Below, one piece after another: positions 41,979 to 48,797 of a stretch of 48,797 nt of DNA. The notes under the pieces are model-generated. The model ran no database searches, was not told the origin of the DNA, and was given only the letters and a program-made list of their open reading frames with translations. Source of the DNA: a virus. How positions within the stretch are numbered: the stretch's first letter is position 1; each line of letters opens with the position of its first letter. A program made the translations under genes and the position numbers. The stretch is from IMG/VR virus record IMGVR_UViG_3300043331_001241, positions 1 to 48,797 of that record; one strand, given 5' to 3'.

Positions 41979-43501
41979 TGCAATCCGGCCTCCGCGGAAT
42001 TGCCGCCCCGTTCGGCGTCGCCAATTTGCGCTATAAGCCGAAGCTGATCGGCGGCCGCTCGCGTCCATCTGCTGAGAAGCTCGGCGAGACTGTCAGCATC
42101 CTCGATTTCGGCGGCAACCTCGTCGGCGCCGACAACAGCGCGGCGCTGAAAGGAGCCTTTGCCGCGCTCGTTGCGCGGAAGGGCAACGGCGGCACAATCG
42201 TCTTCCCGGCCGGCAAGTTTACCTTCAGCTCCGCCGTCACGCTGACGCTGCCCTCAGGCCTGTTCTCGCTGACGATCGTCGGCGCCGGCGCCGACAGCAC
42301 CACCCTGCATTGGCCCTCGACCGCGGGCCTGACGATCGCTGCAAACAATGCCTGGCACTCCGTCCACGTCAGAGATATGACGTTCACGACGGGCGCAACC
42401 AACGTCGGTGCCGCGCTCCGCCTGACGAACTCCGTCCTGCTCGGCGTCATACAGCAGAGTGACATTACGCGCTGCACCTTCCGCGGCGCTGACGGAGGGG
42501 CGCTGACCCATTACTGGACGACCTGCGTCGACGTCGTTGGTCTGTCGATGATCAGCTTCGCCGATATCCTCTGCTACGGCGCGAACGCCAATGGCAACGG
42601 CGTCAGTCTCGTCGGCGACCCTGTTACCGCTCCGAACTACGGCATCATCTACAATTTCGATCGCTGTACTTTCCTGTCGCTTGGCCTCGGCATCAATTAC
42701 GGCAGCTATATTCAAGGTGTGGCTGTAAGCGAGTGCAATTTCACCAATTGCACGACTGGTATTCACACCCCATCGGGAGCCATCGGCACAACACAGCTAG
42801 CGGTTACCGCAAGTCAATTCGACTGCACCAGCGCCAATATCTTCCTGCAAGCGCCGATTGCCGGATTGATGGTAACCAATAGCCTGTTCTACATCGCCAC
42901 CAACGGCTTCGGCATCGTAGCAACCAGCACCGGGTTTCAATGCGCCATCACCGGGAACGTCTTCGCGGGAGAACCGGCGTCAACCTCTACGACCGGCATC
43001 TCGATTGCAGGCAACGTCACCGGATCGCTCGCCGTCGCCAACACCTTCTATAATCTGGCTGTGGGCGTTGATCTCGGCGGGACATCGACATGGCTGGTGG
43101 ATCGGAATGCCTATGAAAGCGTTACCGCGCCGATCGCCAATGCCGGAACCAATCGCGCCAGCCCCGATTTTGTGACCGGTGTCGGCGGCTCCGTCACGCA
43201 AGCCACCAACAAGGCCACGAACGTGACGCTGAACAAGCGCTGCGGCCAAATCGTGATGAACAATGCCTCGCTCGCGGGCGGCGCCACCGTGCTGTTTGCT
43301 CTGGTGAATAGCTTCCTGACCGCAAACGCGGTCCTCGTGATCCGCAATTCCGGTTCTGTCGGAACGGCCGGCGCCTATCAGGTCGGCGAGCGGGCAAGCG
43401 GTGTCGGATCGGCGATTATCGCGGTGACGAACCTGACCGGCGGCGCGCTCGCCGAAGCGATCGTCCTCAACTTCGCGATCTTTCCGATCGCCAACGCATA
43501 G
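41978..43501 (+). CDS. Tailspike with parallel beta-helix fold
   Basis: 507 residues. After a basic N-terminal 35 residues comes the entry motif of pectate-lyase-like spikes (VSILDFGGNLVGADNSAALK, then GGTIVFPAGKFTF) and many beta-helix turns (LRLTNSVLLG, LMVTNSLFYIAT, CAITGNVF). The last 100 residues form a C-terminal beta domain with Asn/Thr-rich strands. It should bind, and possibly cleave, host surface polysaccharide. Catalytic residues cannot be named. The glycosyltransferase gene next to it, on the other strand, may alter the same receptor. Confidence 0.75.
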   Translation: MQSGLRGIAAPFGVANLRYKPKLIGGRSRPSAEKLGETVSILDFGGNLVGADNSAALKGAFAALVARKGNGGTIVFPAGKFTFSSAVTLTLPSGLFSLTIVGAGADSTTLHWPSTAGLTIAANNAWHSVHVRDMTFTTGATNVGAALRLTNSVLLGVIQQSDITRCTFRGADGGALTHYWTTCVDVVGLSMISFADILCYGANANGNGVSLVGDPVTAPNYGIIYNFDRCTFLSLGLGINYGSYIQGVAVSECNFTNCTTGIHTPSGAIGTTQLAVTASQFDCTSANIFLQAPIAGLMVTNSLFYIATNGFGIVATSTGFQCAITGNVFAGEPASTSTTGISIAGNVTGSLAVANTFYNLAVGVDLGGTSTWLVDRNAYESVTAPIANAGTNRASPDFVTGVGGSVTQATNKATNVTLNKRCGQIVMNNASLAGGATVLFALVNSFLTANAVLVIRNSGSVGTAGAYQVGERASGVGSAIIAVTNLTGGALAEAIVLNFAIFPIANA

Positions 43502-43515
43502 CCAGGCGCCTCGGC

Positions 43516-44580
43516 TCACCATCCGCGCCGCCGGCGAATTGGCTGGATTGCCCACCGAAACAGGTTGCGCGCCAAGGTGTTGAACGGTCCGCCTGATAGC
43601 ACCGCAATGATCGGCGCGGCGATCGACAAGCGGCGGCGGAGCCGATGCGCCAGAACGGGCAGCACCTCGTTGACGTCCGACCAGGCTCTTGTCATCCGCG
43701 GCAAGTCGCGCAACCTCGAGCCGTCGATGAATTCGTTGGCCACGAGCTGGAAGAACCGCGGACCGATCGCGTCACGCGCCCAATAGAGGTTCAGCCGCGG
43801 CTCGTCCGGGTAGCTCGCAAGCAGCTTCTGGAAATAGATCATTCTCGAAATAGACATTCGCGGGCTGAATGAGGTCGAACCGGTATAGATCCGCCATTTC
43901 GTCACGGCGCGATGTCGCAGATAGAGGAAGACCGCGCCTTTTGAGAACATGCGGACAAACAGGTCGTCATCCTCGTAGCCGGCTAGTCGTTCGTCGAAGC
44001 GGCCAGCCTCTTCGAAGGCGCGCTTGGTGAACATCGATGCGCCCGGAAGAATGAACATGTCATGCTGCAGGCATTCCAGCAGCGAGCGTTTTGGATGCGG
44101 GCTGGGAATCCCATTGAGGCAATAACGCAGCATCATCTGCCCCTGACGGTTGATCTGATCGAGGTTGGCATAGACCAGCCCCAGATTGCGAATGCGCCGC
44201 TTGTGGAATGGCGCCTTTAGAACGGCGAGATGGTCTTCGTACCAGACGTCATCCTGATCGAGCAGCGCGATATGGCTGCAATGGCTCTCGGCGATGCCGA
44301 GGTTTCTGGCGGAACCTTGGCCGCCGTTCTGCTTGCTGAGCAGCCGGATCGGGTAAATTTTCGCCATTCTGCGAACGATGTCTGGACCATCATCGGTTGA
44401 TCCATCGTCGACGACAATGATCTCGTCTGCCGGTTCGGTCTGCGACAAGACGCTTTCCAGTGCTTCGCGGATGAACGGTGCGCCATTGTAAAGAGGGATG
44501 ATCGCAGCAACGGTGATATTATGTGCTGATGATTGCGGCGCGAAGCCATCTGCAGGCACCAGATCCTCTCGAATACTCAT
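43516..44580 (-). CDS. Moron: family 2 glycosyltransferase, likely surface-glycan modifier
   Basis: 354 residues from MSIREDLVPADG, with GGGGGTG upstream. GT-A fold motifs: VAAIIPLYNG (24-33), VVDDGSTD (56-63), GGQGSARNLGI (86-96), the metal-binding LLDQDD (106-111) and GYEDDDLF further on. It transfers a sugar from a nucleotide sugar; acceptor unknown. It is antisense between tailspike and lysis genes, 14 bases from the tailspike stop, the classic place for a receptor-altering conversion gene. Confidence 0.8.
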   Translation of the reverse strand: MSIREDLVPADGFAPQSSAHNITVAAIIPLYNGAPFIREALESVLSQTEPADEIIVVDDGSTDDGPDIVRRMAKIYPIRLLSKQNGGQGSARNLGIAESHCSHIALLDQDDVWYEDHLAVLKAPFHKRRIRNLGLVYANLDQINRQGQMMLRYCLNGIPSPHPKRSLLECLQHDMFILPGASMFTKRAFEEAGRFDERLAGYEDDDLFVRMFSKGAVFLYLRHRAVTKWRIYTGSTSFSPRMSISRMIYFQKLLASYPDEPRLNLYWARDAIGPRFFQLVANEFIDGSRLRDLPRMTRAWSDVNEVLPVLAHRLRRRLSIAAPIIAVLSGGPFNTLARNLFRWAIQPIRRRRGW

Positions 44581-44675
44581 GATGTCACCCCCAAGCCCTT
44601 GAAGGCGGAGGCTATACCAGCCAATCAACCACCCTTGCAAGCGGCTGCTCGCTACGGCCTAGGCCAGCGCCAAAG

Positions 44676-44702
44676 TTGACACTCCCCCGCCGCCATTAAG
44701 CT
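44676..44702 (+). promoter_or_regulatory. Probable late promoter, copy 5 (TTGACA-N15-TAAGCT)
   Basis: TTGACA at 44676-44681, 15 bases, TAAGCT at 44697-44702, then GGCGGCCATGG. It directly precedes the endolysin and follows the leftward glycosyltransferase. Confidence 0.65.
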
Positions 44703-44709
44703 GGCGGCC

Positions 44710-45363
44710 ATGGACTGGATCGACACCTACAAGCTGAGCCTCGCGCATCACCGGCTCTATATCGACGGTGTGCTGGCGCCCTGGCGGGCGACGCCGAACG
44801 TCGGCCATGCGATCCGCCCCGAGATCCTGGTGCTGCACGAGACCGCCGGCCGGCTCGACGCGGATAGCTCGATTTCCTGGCTGTGCAATCCGGCCGCCAA
44901 GGCCAGCGCCCATATCGTCGTCGACCGCGAGGGCAGGGCGACGCAGCTCGCGGCTTTCAACATGTCGACCTGGCACGCCGGCAAGTCGGCCTATAAGGGC
45001 CGCGAGGGCGTCAACGCCTTCTCGATCGGCATCGAGATGATCGGCCCCGGCCAGATGACGGCCGGCAAGCCCGGCCAGGCGCGGGCCTGGTTCGGCCAGG
45101 AATATTCGATCGACCATTACAAGATCGAGCTGAAGCGCACGCCGGAGCACGGCAATGGCTGGTGGATGCCGTTCACCGACGAGCAGATCCGGATGACGGC
45201 GGCGATCTGCAAGGCGCTGGTCAAGGCTTACAAGCTCGACGACATCACCACCCACTGGGCGATCTCGCCGAAGCGCAAGGTCGATCCCAATCCGCTTTTC
45301 CCCCTCGACTGGGTCCGCAAGCTCGCCCTCGGCGATGCGGCCGGGCCGATGGGGCGTGCCTGA
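44710..45363 (+). CDS. Endolysin, N-acetylmuramoyl-L-alanine amidase (Amidase_2)
   Basis: 217 residues. Zinc amidase fold with His43 in VLHETAG, ASAHIVVDREG (66-76), NAFSIGIEM (102-110), and the second zinc site His182/Asp192 in DITTHWAISPKRKVDP. It cuts the lactyl-amide bond of peptidoglycan at lysis. No signal peptide, so it needs the holin to leave the cytoplasm. First gene of the lysis cassette. Confidence 0.88.
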   Translation: MDWIDTYKLSLAHHRLYIDGVLAPWRATPNVGHAIRPEILVLHETAGRLDADSSISWLCNPAAKASAHIVVDREGRATQLAAFNMSTWHAGKSAYKGREGVNAFSIGIEMIGPGQMTAGKPGQARAWFGQEYSIDHYKIELKRTPEHGNGWWMPFTDEQIRMTAAICKALVKAYKLDDITTHWAISPKRKVDPNPLFPLDWVRKLALGDAAGPMGRA

Positions 45364-45388
45364 TCTTTTTTCAACCGGAGTAACGAAC

Positions 45389-45580
45389 ATGACCTGGGAC
45401 ACCGTACAGCAGCTCGTCCGCATCCTGATGCAACTCGGCGCGGGCTTTCTCGTCCAGCGCGGACTGATCACTGAGGCGATGACCACGACCCTGGTCGGCA
45501 GCGGCGTCAGCCTGCTCGGCATCGTCTGGTGGATGGTGTGGGACCGCACCCGTCCGGCCGATCCAACCGCGCTCAGGTGA
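45389..45580 (+). CDS. Holin candidate
   Basis: 63 residues from MTWDTVQQLVRILMQLG, with GGAG 8 bases upstream. Two hydrophobic segments (about 5-22 and 32-50) around a short LITEAMTT turn and a charged tail fit a small class II holin. Directly follows the endolysin and overlaps the next GTG. Confidence 0.65.
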   Translation: MTWDTVQQLVRILMQLGAGFLVQRGLITEAMTTTLVGSGVSLLGIVWWMVWDRTRPADPTALR

Positions 45581-45783
45581 GCTGGCTGCAAGTAACCGGC
45601 CTCGCCATCCGCCTCTTTCTGGCTTTCGTGACGTTCGCTCGCGAGAAGAAGCTGATGGAGGCCGGCGTGGCCGCGACGATCAAAGACGCCTTCGAGGTCG
45701 CCAATGCGCGCATTGAGAAAGGTCTGGCCGCTCGCCGTGCTGCTGCTGGCAGCGTGTCAGACGACCCCTACCTCCGGGATTAA
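45577..45783 (+). CDS. Inner-membrane spanin-like protein (Rz-like)
   Basis: 68 residues from a GTG overlapping the holin stop (GTGA). One N-terminal hydrophobic helix (WLQVTGLAIRLFLAFVTF) is followed by a charged helical part (AREKKLMEAGVAATIKDAFE). Shorter than classical Rz, but the nested lipoprotein gene supports the role. Confidence 0.55.
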   Translation: MSWLQVTGLAIRLFLAFVTFAREKKLMEAGVAATIKDAFEVANARIEKGLAARRAAAGSVSDDPYLRD

Positions 45784-45916
45784 GGCGAGCGTGGTCGACA
45801 CAAGCTGCGCCGTGTTCGAGCCGATCCGCGCATCGAGGACCGACACGCAGGAAACTCGCGACCAGGTCAAGGCCCACAACGCGGCCTGGGACGCGATCTG
45901 CAAAGGAGCGGACTGA
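45704..45916 (+). CDS. Outer-membrane spanin lipoprotein (Rz1-like)
   Basis: 70 residues. The signal sequence MRALRKVWPLAVLLLAACQ carries a lipobox (LAAC) at Cys18. The start lies 80 bases inside the Rz-like gene in another frame, the usual spanin architecture. The mature part is short and charged with a second and third Cys. It would bridge to the inner-membrane partner and fuse the membranes at lysis. Confidence 0.75.
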   Translation: MRALRKVWPLAVLLLAACQTTPTSGIKASVVDTSCAVFEPIRASRTDTQETRDQVKAHNAAWDAICKGAD

Positions 45917-46089
45917 TGGCCGATCCCAAGGCAGTGACCGACAGCGTGATCGTGGGCGGCCTGGTCACCTCTCCGGCCTGGGCTTCATGGCTCGGTGATC
46001 TCAACCAGGTGTTGACGACCGCGACGCTCGTCGTCGGCCTGGCGCTCGGCATCGGGCGGCTGGTAATATTTTTTCGGCGACGGCAATAG
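45916..46089 (+). CDS. Second small membrane protein of the lysis cassette
   Basis: 57 residues, ATG overlapping the lipoprotein stop (TGATG). VIVGGLVTSPAWASWLGD, then a hydrophobic helix (VLTTATLVVGLALGIGRLVI) and a basic FFRRRQ end. It may be a holin, an antiholin or a pinholin partner of the protein at 45389. Confidence 0.6.
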   Translation: MADPKAVTDSVIVGGLVTSPAWASWLGDLNQVLTTATLVVGLALGIGRLVIFFRRRQ

Positions 46090-46100
46090 GGGAGGATCTG

Positions 46101-46244
46101 ATGACGACGACTGTGAGGTGGCGCTCACGGCTGTTGGCCCCGTATCCGGCACAAGTGATGCAAGCTCAGCAGTCAGGTCCGCAAATAAACAGCTCCCGCA
46201 ACGACTACCCGGAATTGTTCACCCCCCTGCGCTTAGACTGGTGA
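46101..46244 (+). CDS. Small protein at the end of the lysis operon (possible)
   Basis: 47 residues (MTTTVRWRSRLLAPYPAQ...), with GGGGAGGATCTG before the ATG, one of the best ribosome sites in the region. The sequence is basic and then polar, without a recognised domain. The ribosome site is the main support. Confidence 0.4.
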   Translation: MTTTVRWRSRLLAPYPAQVMQAQQSGPQINSSRNDYPELFTPLRLDW

Positions 46245-46398
46245 TTTTGAAAAAGTGACCTGGGTCTCGTCGACCATTGCGATCGGCACGCCGACAGTCC
46301 TGAATACGATCACGGAAGAAGAGTACAAGGTACTCCCACCGATCACTGATTTGTGTGGCTCTCTCTCACACCCAAGCCTGCTTAGACTCCGCACAAAG

Positions 46399-46477
46399 AG
46401 CCCCGCTCAGATCGCTCGGGCGGGGCTAGGATCGGTCGTGTCCATGGCGTTAGGGCTCTGCGGTTGCGCCCTAACGC
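46399..46477 (+). terminator. Two consecutive hairpins ending the late operon
   Basis: AGCCCCGC (46399-46406) pairs with GCGGGGCT (46420-46427); GCGTTAGGGC (46447-46456) pairs with GCCCTAACGC (46468-46477). Both stems are perfect. T runs are missing, so termination may need Rho or be bidirectional between late genes and the leftward lectin gene. The 320 bases from 46245 to 46566 hold no convincing gene. Confidence 0.5.
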
Positions 46478-46566
46478 ATAGTCGCATTGCATTCCATTCG
46501 CCCGTCGCCGGTTCCTTCCGGCTCGAAAGTCGCATTAGGCAGAAGAGGGCGTTCACGACCGCGAGG

Positions 46567-47841
46567 CTATTCTATCGATAGGCACCCAAGCTCGGGATCC
46601 TCCCCACCATGGTTTGCACAAGATGGGTCGGCTCCGCACTGACAAGTCCCATCATTGCAGAACGTACAGAAGGGCTGTGCTGGGGACTGTTGTAACGAGC
46701 CGAAAATCAATGTTGCGAGCGCGCCGCCGAGCGGTTCGGGAGCACCCGTTCTCTGTGTCCAATCATCTCTAAAGAGCTTGTTCGTCGGCGCGTCATAAAA
46801 AATGTGGTGAACGTGGCGGTCAACACCTTGATAGAAGACGTGCTGCTGCGTGGACGTCTCCATTGTGGCCGGCGCATTATCAGCCGCAGGAGCACGTGTC
46901 CTCTGTGTCCAATCATCAGTAAAGAGTTGGTTCGCCGCCGCATCATAAAAAATGTGGTGAATGTGGCGATTGATACCTCGATAGAAAACATGCTGCTGAT
47001 TGGCCGTCACCATTGTCGCGATATTTGGATCGTCTTGAGCACCCATTGCGCCGGTTCTTTGTGTCCAATCATCGGTGAAGAGATTATTACTCGCTCCATC
47101 ATAAAAAATGTGGTGAATGTGGCCATCTTGGCCGCGGTAGAAGACGTGTTGCTGATTCGGTGTGACCATTGTCGCCGGAAAGCCTTGGGCGAGCATTGCT
47201 CCTGTTCTCTCAGTCCAATCATCGGTGAAGAGATTGTTCGCCGGCGCGTCAAAGAAGATGTGGCGAATGTGACCGTTCTGGTCCCGGTAGAATACATGTT
47301 GCTGATTGGGCGTCACCATCGTCGCCGGGTCGCCTCCAAGTAGAGGAGCGCCCGTTCGCTGCGTCCAATTGTCGGTAAAAAGCTTATTCGTCGGCGCATC
47401 ATAAAAAATGTGATGAAGGTGCCGATCATTCCCGCGATAAAAGACATGCTGCTGATTGGGTGTCACCATCGTGGCCGGAAGGCCTTGAGCGAGCATTGCT
47501 CCTGTTCTCTCGGTCCAATCGTCGGTAAAAAGCCTATTAGCCGCCGCATCATAAAAAATGTGGCGAATGTGACCACCGTTGTCGCGGTAGAAAACGTGCT
47601 GCTGATTGGGTGTCACCATCGTGACCGGATGACCTGCCGGAACAGGGGCGCCCGATTTCTCACTCCAATCATCGGCAAAAAGTTTTCTGGCAATGACATC
47701 GTAGAAAATGTGGCCAATATGTCCCTGTTTATTCTGAAAAAAGACGTGCTGTTGTGTAGGGATCGGATCTGCCCGGGCACCACACTGAAAGAATGCGCAA
47801 CAAACAGACACTATTGTGACGAATTGCAAGTGTTTCAACAT
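46567..47841 (-). CDS. Moron: secreted seven-bladed propeller lectin-like protein
   Basis: 424 residues from the ATG with GAGGAG 9 bases upstream. Residues 1-24 are a signal peptide (MLKHLQFVTIVSVCCAFFQC). Residues 30-381 are seven 50-residue repeats of the form QQHVFYRG..GHIHHIFYD followed by LFTDDWTQRTGAP and PATMVTPN, one per propeller blade, like tectonin/fucose-lectin propellers. The C-terminal 43 residues are Cys-rich (CTFCNDGTCQCGADPSCA). It should bind glycans outside the cell or in the periplasm. Lower GC than the phage core and leftward, beside attR: a likely lysogenic conversion gene. Confidence 0.75.
   Translation of the reverse strand: MLKHLQFVTIVSVCCAFFQCGARADPIPTQQHVFFQNKQGHIGHIFYDVIARKLFADDWSEKSGAPVPAGHPVTMVTPNQQHVFYRDNGGHIRHIFYDAAANRLFTDDWTERTGAMLAQGLPATMVTPNQQHVFYRGNDRHLHHIFYDAPTNKLFTDNWTQRTGAPLLGGDPATMVTPNQQHVFYRDQNGHIRHIFFDAPANNLFTDDWTERTGAMLAQGFPATMVTPNQQHVFYRGQDGHIHHIFYDGASNNLFTDDWTQRTGAMGAQDDPNIATMVTANQQHVFYRGINRHIHHIFYDAAANQLFTDDWTQRTRAPAADNAPATMETSTQQHVFYQGVDRHVHHIFYDAPTNKLFRDDWTQRTGAPEPLGGALATLIFGSLQQSPAQPFCTFCNDGTCQCGADPSCANHGGEDPELGCLSIE
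46705..47754 (-). repeat. Seven tandem 150-bp coding repeats (propeller blades)
   Basis: The lectin gene repeats with a period of about 150 bases; the fifth unit has two extra codons. Blades 2 and 4 are closest to each other (both end in TGAMLAQG.PATMVTPN), suggesting a recent two-blade duplication. These are coding repeats, not CRISPR. Confidence 0.8.
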
Positions 47842-48413
47842 TGAATATCGCTCCTCTATTGAAAGTGCATGAATGTCATTAGTCATCCTCCCGTATTAAA
47901 GGCACAGCCACACGCGACGGGTTGGCTTATCGATCACCAATCCAATCATAAGATAAGCTACGTTTCGCGCCTCACCCATTTGGGTTAGGTATAATGATGT
48001 TTCGTGAAATGGAATTGAGTGAGGCTACAGTGGAAGGGATCATTTTAAGCCGTCGCTAACCACATGCGCGGTTGTGATCAAGTATATCTACTTGACCCTA
48101 TCGTCCGACATTAGAACGCCACTACCCCCACGGCTTAAATTCATCCTCAGTGCCGACCGAGGCCGTGCCGATCAGGACACCACACTTTGCGATGGTGTTC
48201 TTCTAATCTCCAAACTTCTCTTTGCGCCACGTATCACACTTTTTGCAAAGAGGTATACGTCAGGGATCTAAGTCGTAATAGCCAACATGTCTGGATCTTC
48301 ATACGCCGTGTAGACTCGCGGTCGTAAGGCAAAAAAGTCGGACGTCCGACTGTTCGATCGTCGGACTGTTCCGCTAATGTTCTGCGGAAGTTGTGGCTAA
48401 CCCTTTGATTTAT
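47842..48413. other. Non-coding right end of the prophage
   Basis: About 570 bases between the lectin start and attR. No gene is convincing. It should hold the lectin promoter and the integrase arm sites of attP. The perfect palindrome GTCGGACGTCCGAC lies at 48337-48350, and GACTGTTC occurs there twice, at 48348 and 48364. Confidence 0.4.
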
Positions 48414-48459
48414 TGGTGAGCCCAGATGGATTCGAACCATCGACCTACTGATTAAAAGT
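48414..48459. repeat. attR, 46-bp repeat inside the intact tRNA-Lys
   Basis: Identical to attL (3974-4019). It covers the tRNA from the anticodon loop to the encoded CCA, so the phage restores the gene on integration. The prophage lies to the left. Confidence 0.92.
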
Positions 48460-48489
48460 CAGTTGCTCTACCGGCTGAGCTATGGGCTC
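48414..48489 (-). tRNA. tRNA-Lys (anticodon TTT)
   Basis: 76 nt with a complete cloverleaf: acceptor GAGCCCA/TGGGCTC, D-arm GCTC...GAGC, anticodon stem ACTGA/TCAGT with loop CTTTTAA, T-arm ATGG TTCGAAT CCAT flanked normally, and an encoded CCA. It reads lysine AAA/AAG codons. It serves as the attachment gene. Confidence 0.95.
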
Positions 48490-48612
48490 TAATAATGATG
48501 CCGGGGCGTGCCCGGCGGACGTGTGAGCTGCGATATTGAGGCAGACCATAAGTAGCTGTGATGCGCGCGTCAATAGCCGTGGCGTCGATGACGGACCGGC
48601 TTTGGCGGTAGC

Positions 48613-48797
48613 TCAAATGGCGCCGGCCAGTGCTTCGATCCTGCCTGCGAGGTTGAAATCCTTGTCGGTGATGCCGCCGGCGGAATGGGTCATCAGACGG
48701 ATCTCGAGCGAGGCGTAGGAGGCAGTGATGTCCGGGTGGTGATCGGCCTCTTCCGCGAGGTAGGCGATTGCGTTGAAGAGCATCACCGTTTTGGGCC
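48613..48797 (-). CDS. Pterin-4a-carbinolamine dehydratase (3' part)
   Basis: The last 61 residues are in the window; the start lies beyond it. Seen: FNAIAYLAEEADHHPDI with the catalytic His pair, MTHSAGGITDKDFNLA and the end EALAGAI. The enzyme dehydrates 4a-hydroxytetrahydrobiopterin and recycles the cofactor of aromatic amino acid hydroxylases. It is a chromosomal neighbour upstream of the tRNA gene on the same strand. Confidence 0.85.
   Translation of the reverse strand, partial: PKTVMLFNAIAYLAEEADHHPDITASYASLEIRLMTHSAGGITDKDFNLAGRIEALAGAI

Larger units (their letters stand above)
3974..48459. mobile_element. Complete temperate podovirus prophage integrated in tRNA-Lys
   Basis: Bounded by identical 46-bp direct repeats derived from the 3' part of tRNA-Lys. 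It contains integrase, repressor/Cro switch, replication genes, packaging genes, a full T7/BPP-1-type podovirus head, tail tube and ejection set, tailspike and lysis genes in canonical order. The unit length from repeat to repeat is 44,440 bp. No late structural gene is obviously broken, so it may be inducible. Cargo genes lie at both ends and at three internal positions. Confidence 0.9.

Noticed and set aside
46255-46581. 108-residue plus-strand frame after the lysis genes
   Set aside because: GTG start without an RBS, and it runs through two perfect hairpins; more likely a terminator region.
46705-47754. Tandem repeats as a possible CRISPR array
   Set aside because: The 150-bp period keeps one open frame and encodes propeller blades; there are no short repeats with unique spacers.
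48074-48271. 65-residue plus-strand frame near attR
   Set aside because: No RBS, no family resemblance, and it lies in non-coding-like sequence.

Overview
The window is alphaproteobacterial DNA carrying one complete temperate podovirus prophage of about 44.4 kb. The host is probably a Bradyrhizobium-like member of the Hyphomicrobiales. Reasons: the phage genes are GC-rich (G/C in almost every third codon position), there is a LexA box of the alphaproteobacterial GTTC-N7-GTTC type, and the decayed insertion sequences look like IS481 and ISL3 copies common in rhizobia. No species can be read from the sequence.

Left flank (1-3973): a gene tail, an intergenic region with two inverted repeats, a UDP-glucuronate decarboxylase gene (581-1540, minus), then an insertion-sequence graveyard in which an ISL3-type transposase remnant is cut by a frameshifted IS481-type element. 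Right flank (48460-48797): a tRNA-Lys(TTT) gene and the 3' end of a pterin-4a-carbinolamine dehydratase gene. The prophage lies between two identical 46-bp copies of the tRNA-Lys 3' part (3974-4019 and 48414-48459); the tRNA is intact on the right side.

Inside the prophage, the part next to attL (4020-7560) is lower-GC cargo: a ribbon-helix-helix/ParE toxin-antitoxin pair and a two-gene cassette of a ParB-like protein overlapping a D12-class adenine methyltransferase. It is followed by an SOS-boxed small gene and a long leftward early operon (12536 to about 7999) of tightly overlapping small genes with an AlpA-like regulator and the tyrosine integrase. The immunity region (12637-13113) has a cI-like repressor, a divergent Cro/YdaS-like gene, and three copies of one 15-bp operator, each sitting in the spacer of a promoter. 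The rightward early operon (13114-18397) holds a DnaA-domain-IV-like protein, a Toprim primase and a P-loop helicase, and ends at a 270-bp cluster of eight GGTGAAC repeats that may be the origin.

The late region (18828-46244) is a BPP-1/T7-type podovirus module: terminase, portal, Bbp19-like protein, scaffold, capsid, cement protein, two tail tube proteins, three internal virion proteins (the last of 2318 residues with ParB-like and ADP-ribosyltransferase-like domains), fibre adaptor, beta-helix tailspike, and a lysis cassette with amidase, holin candidates and a nested spanin lipoprotein. Five copies of TTGACR-N15-TAWGCT mark module borders and are probably late promoters. Four leftward morons or moron groups interrupt the rightward late genes or lie at their end: a wHTH gene plus a membrane gene, a secreted six-cysteine peptide, a glycosyltransferase, and a secreted seven-bladed propeller lectin beside attR. 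These are likely lysogenic conversion genes.
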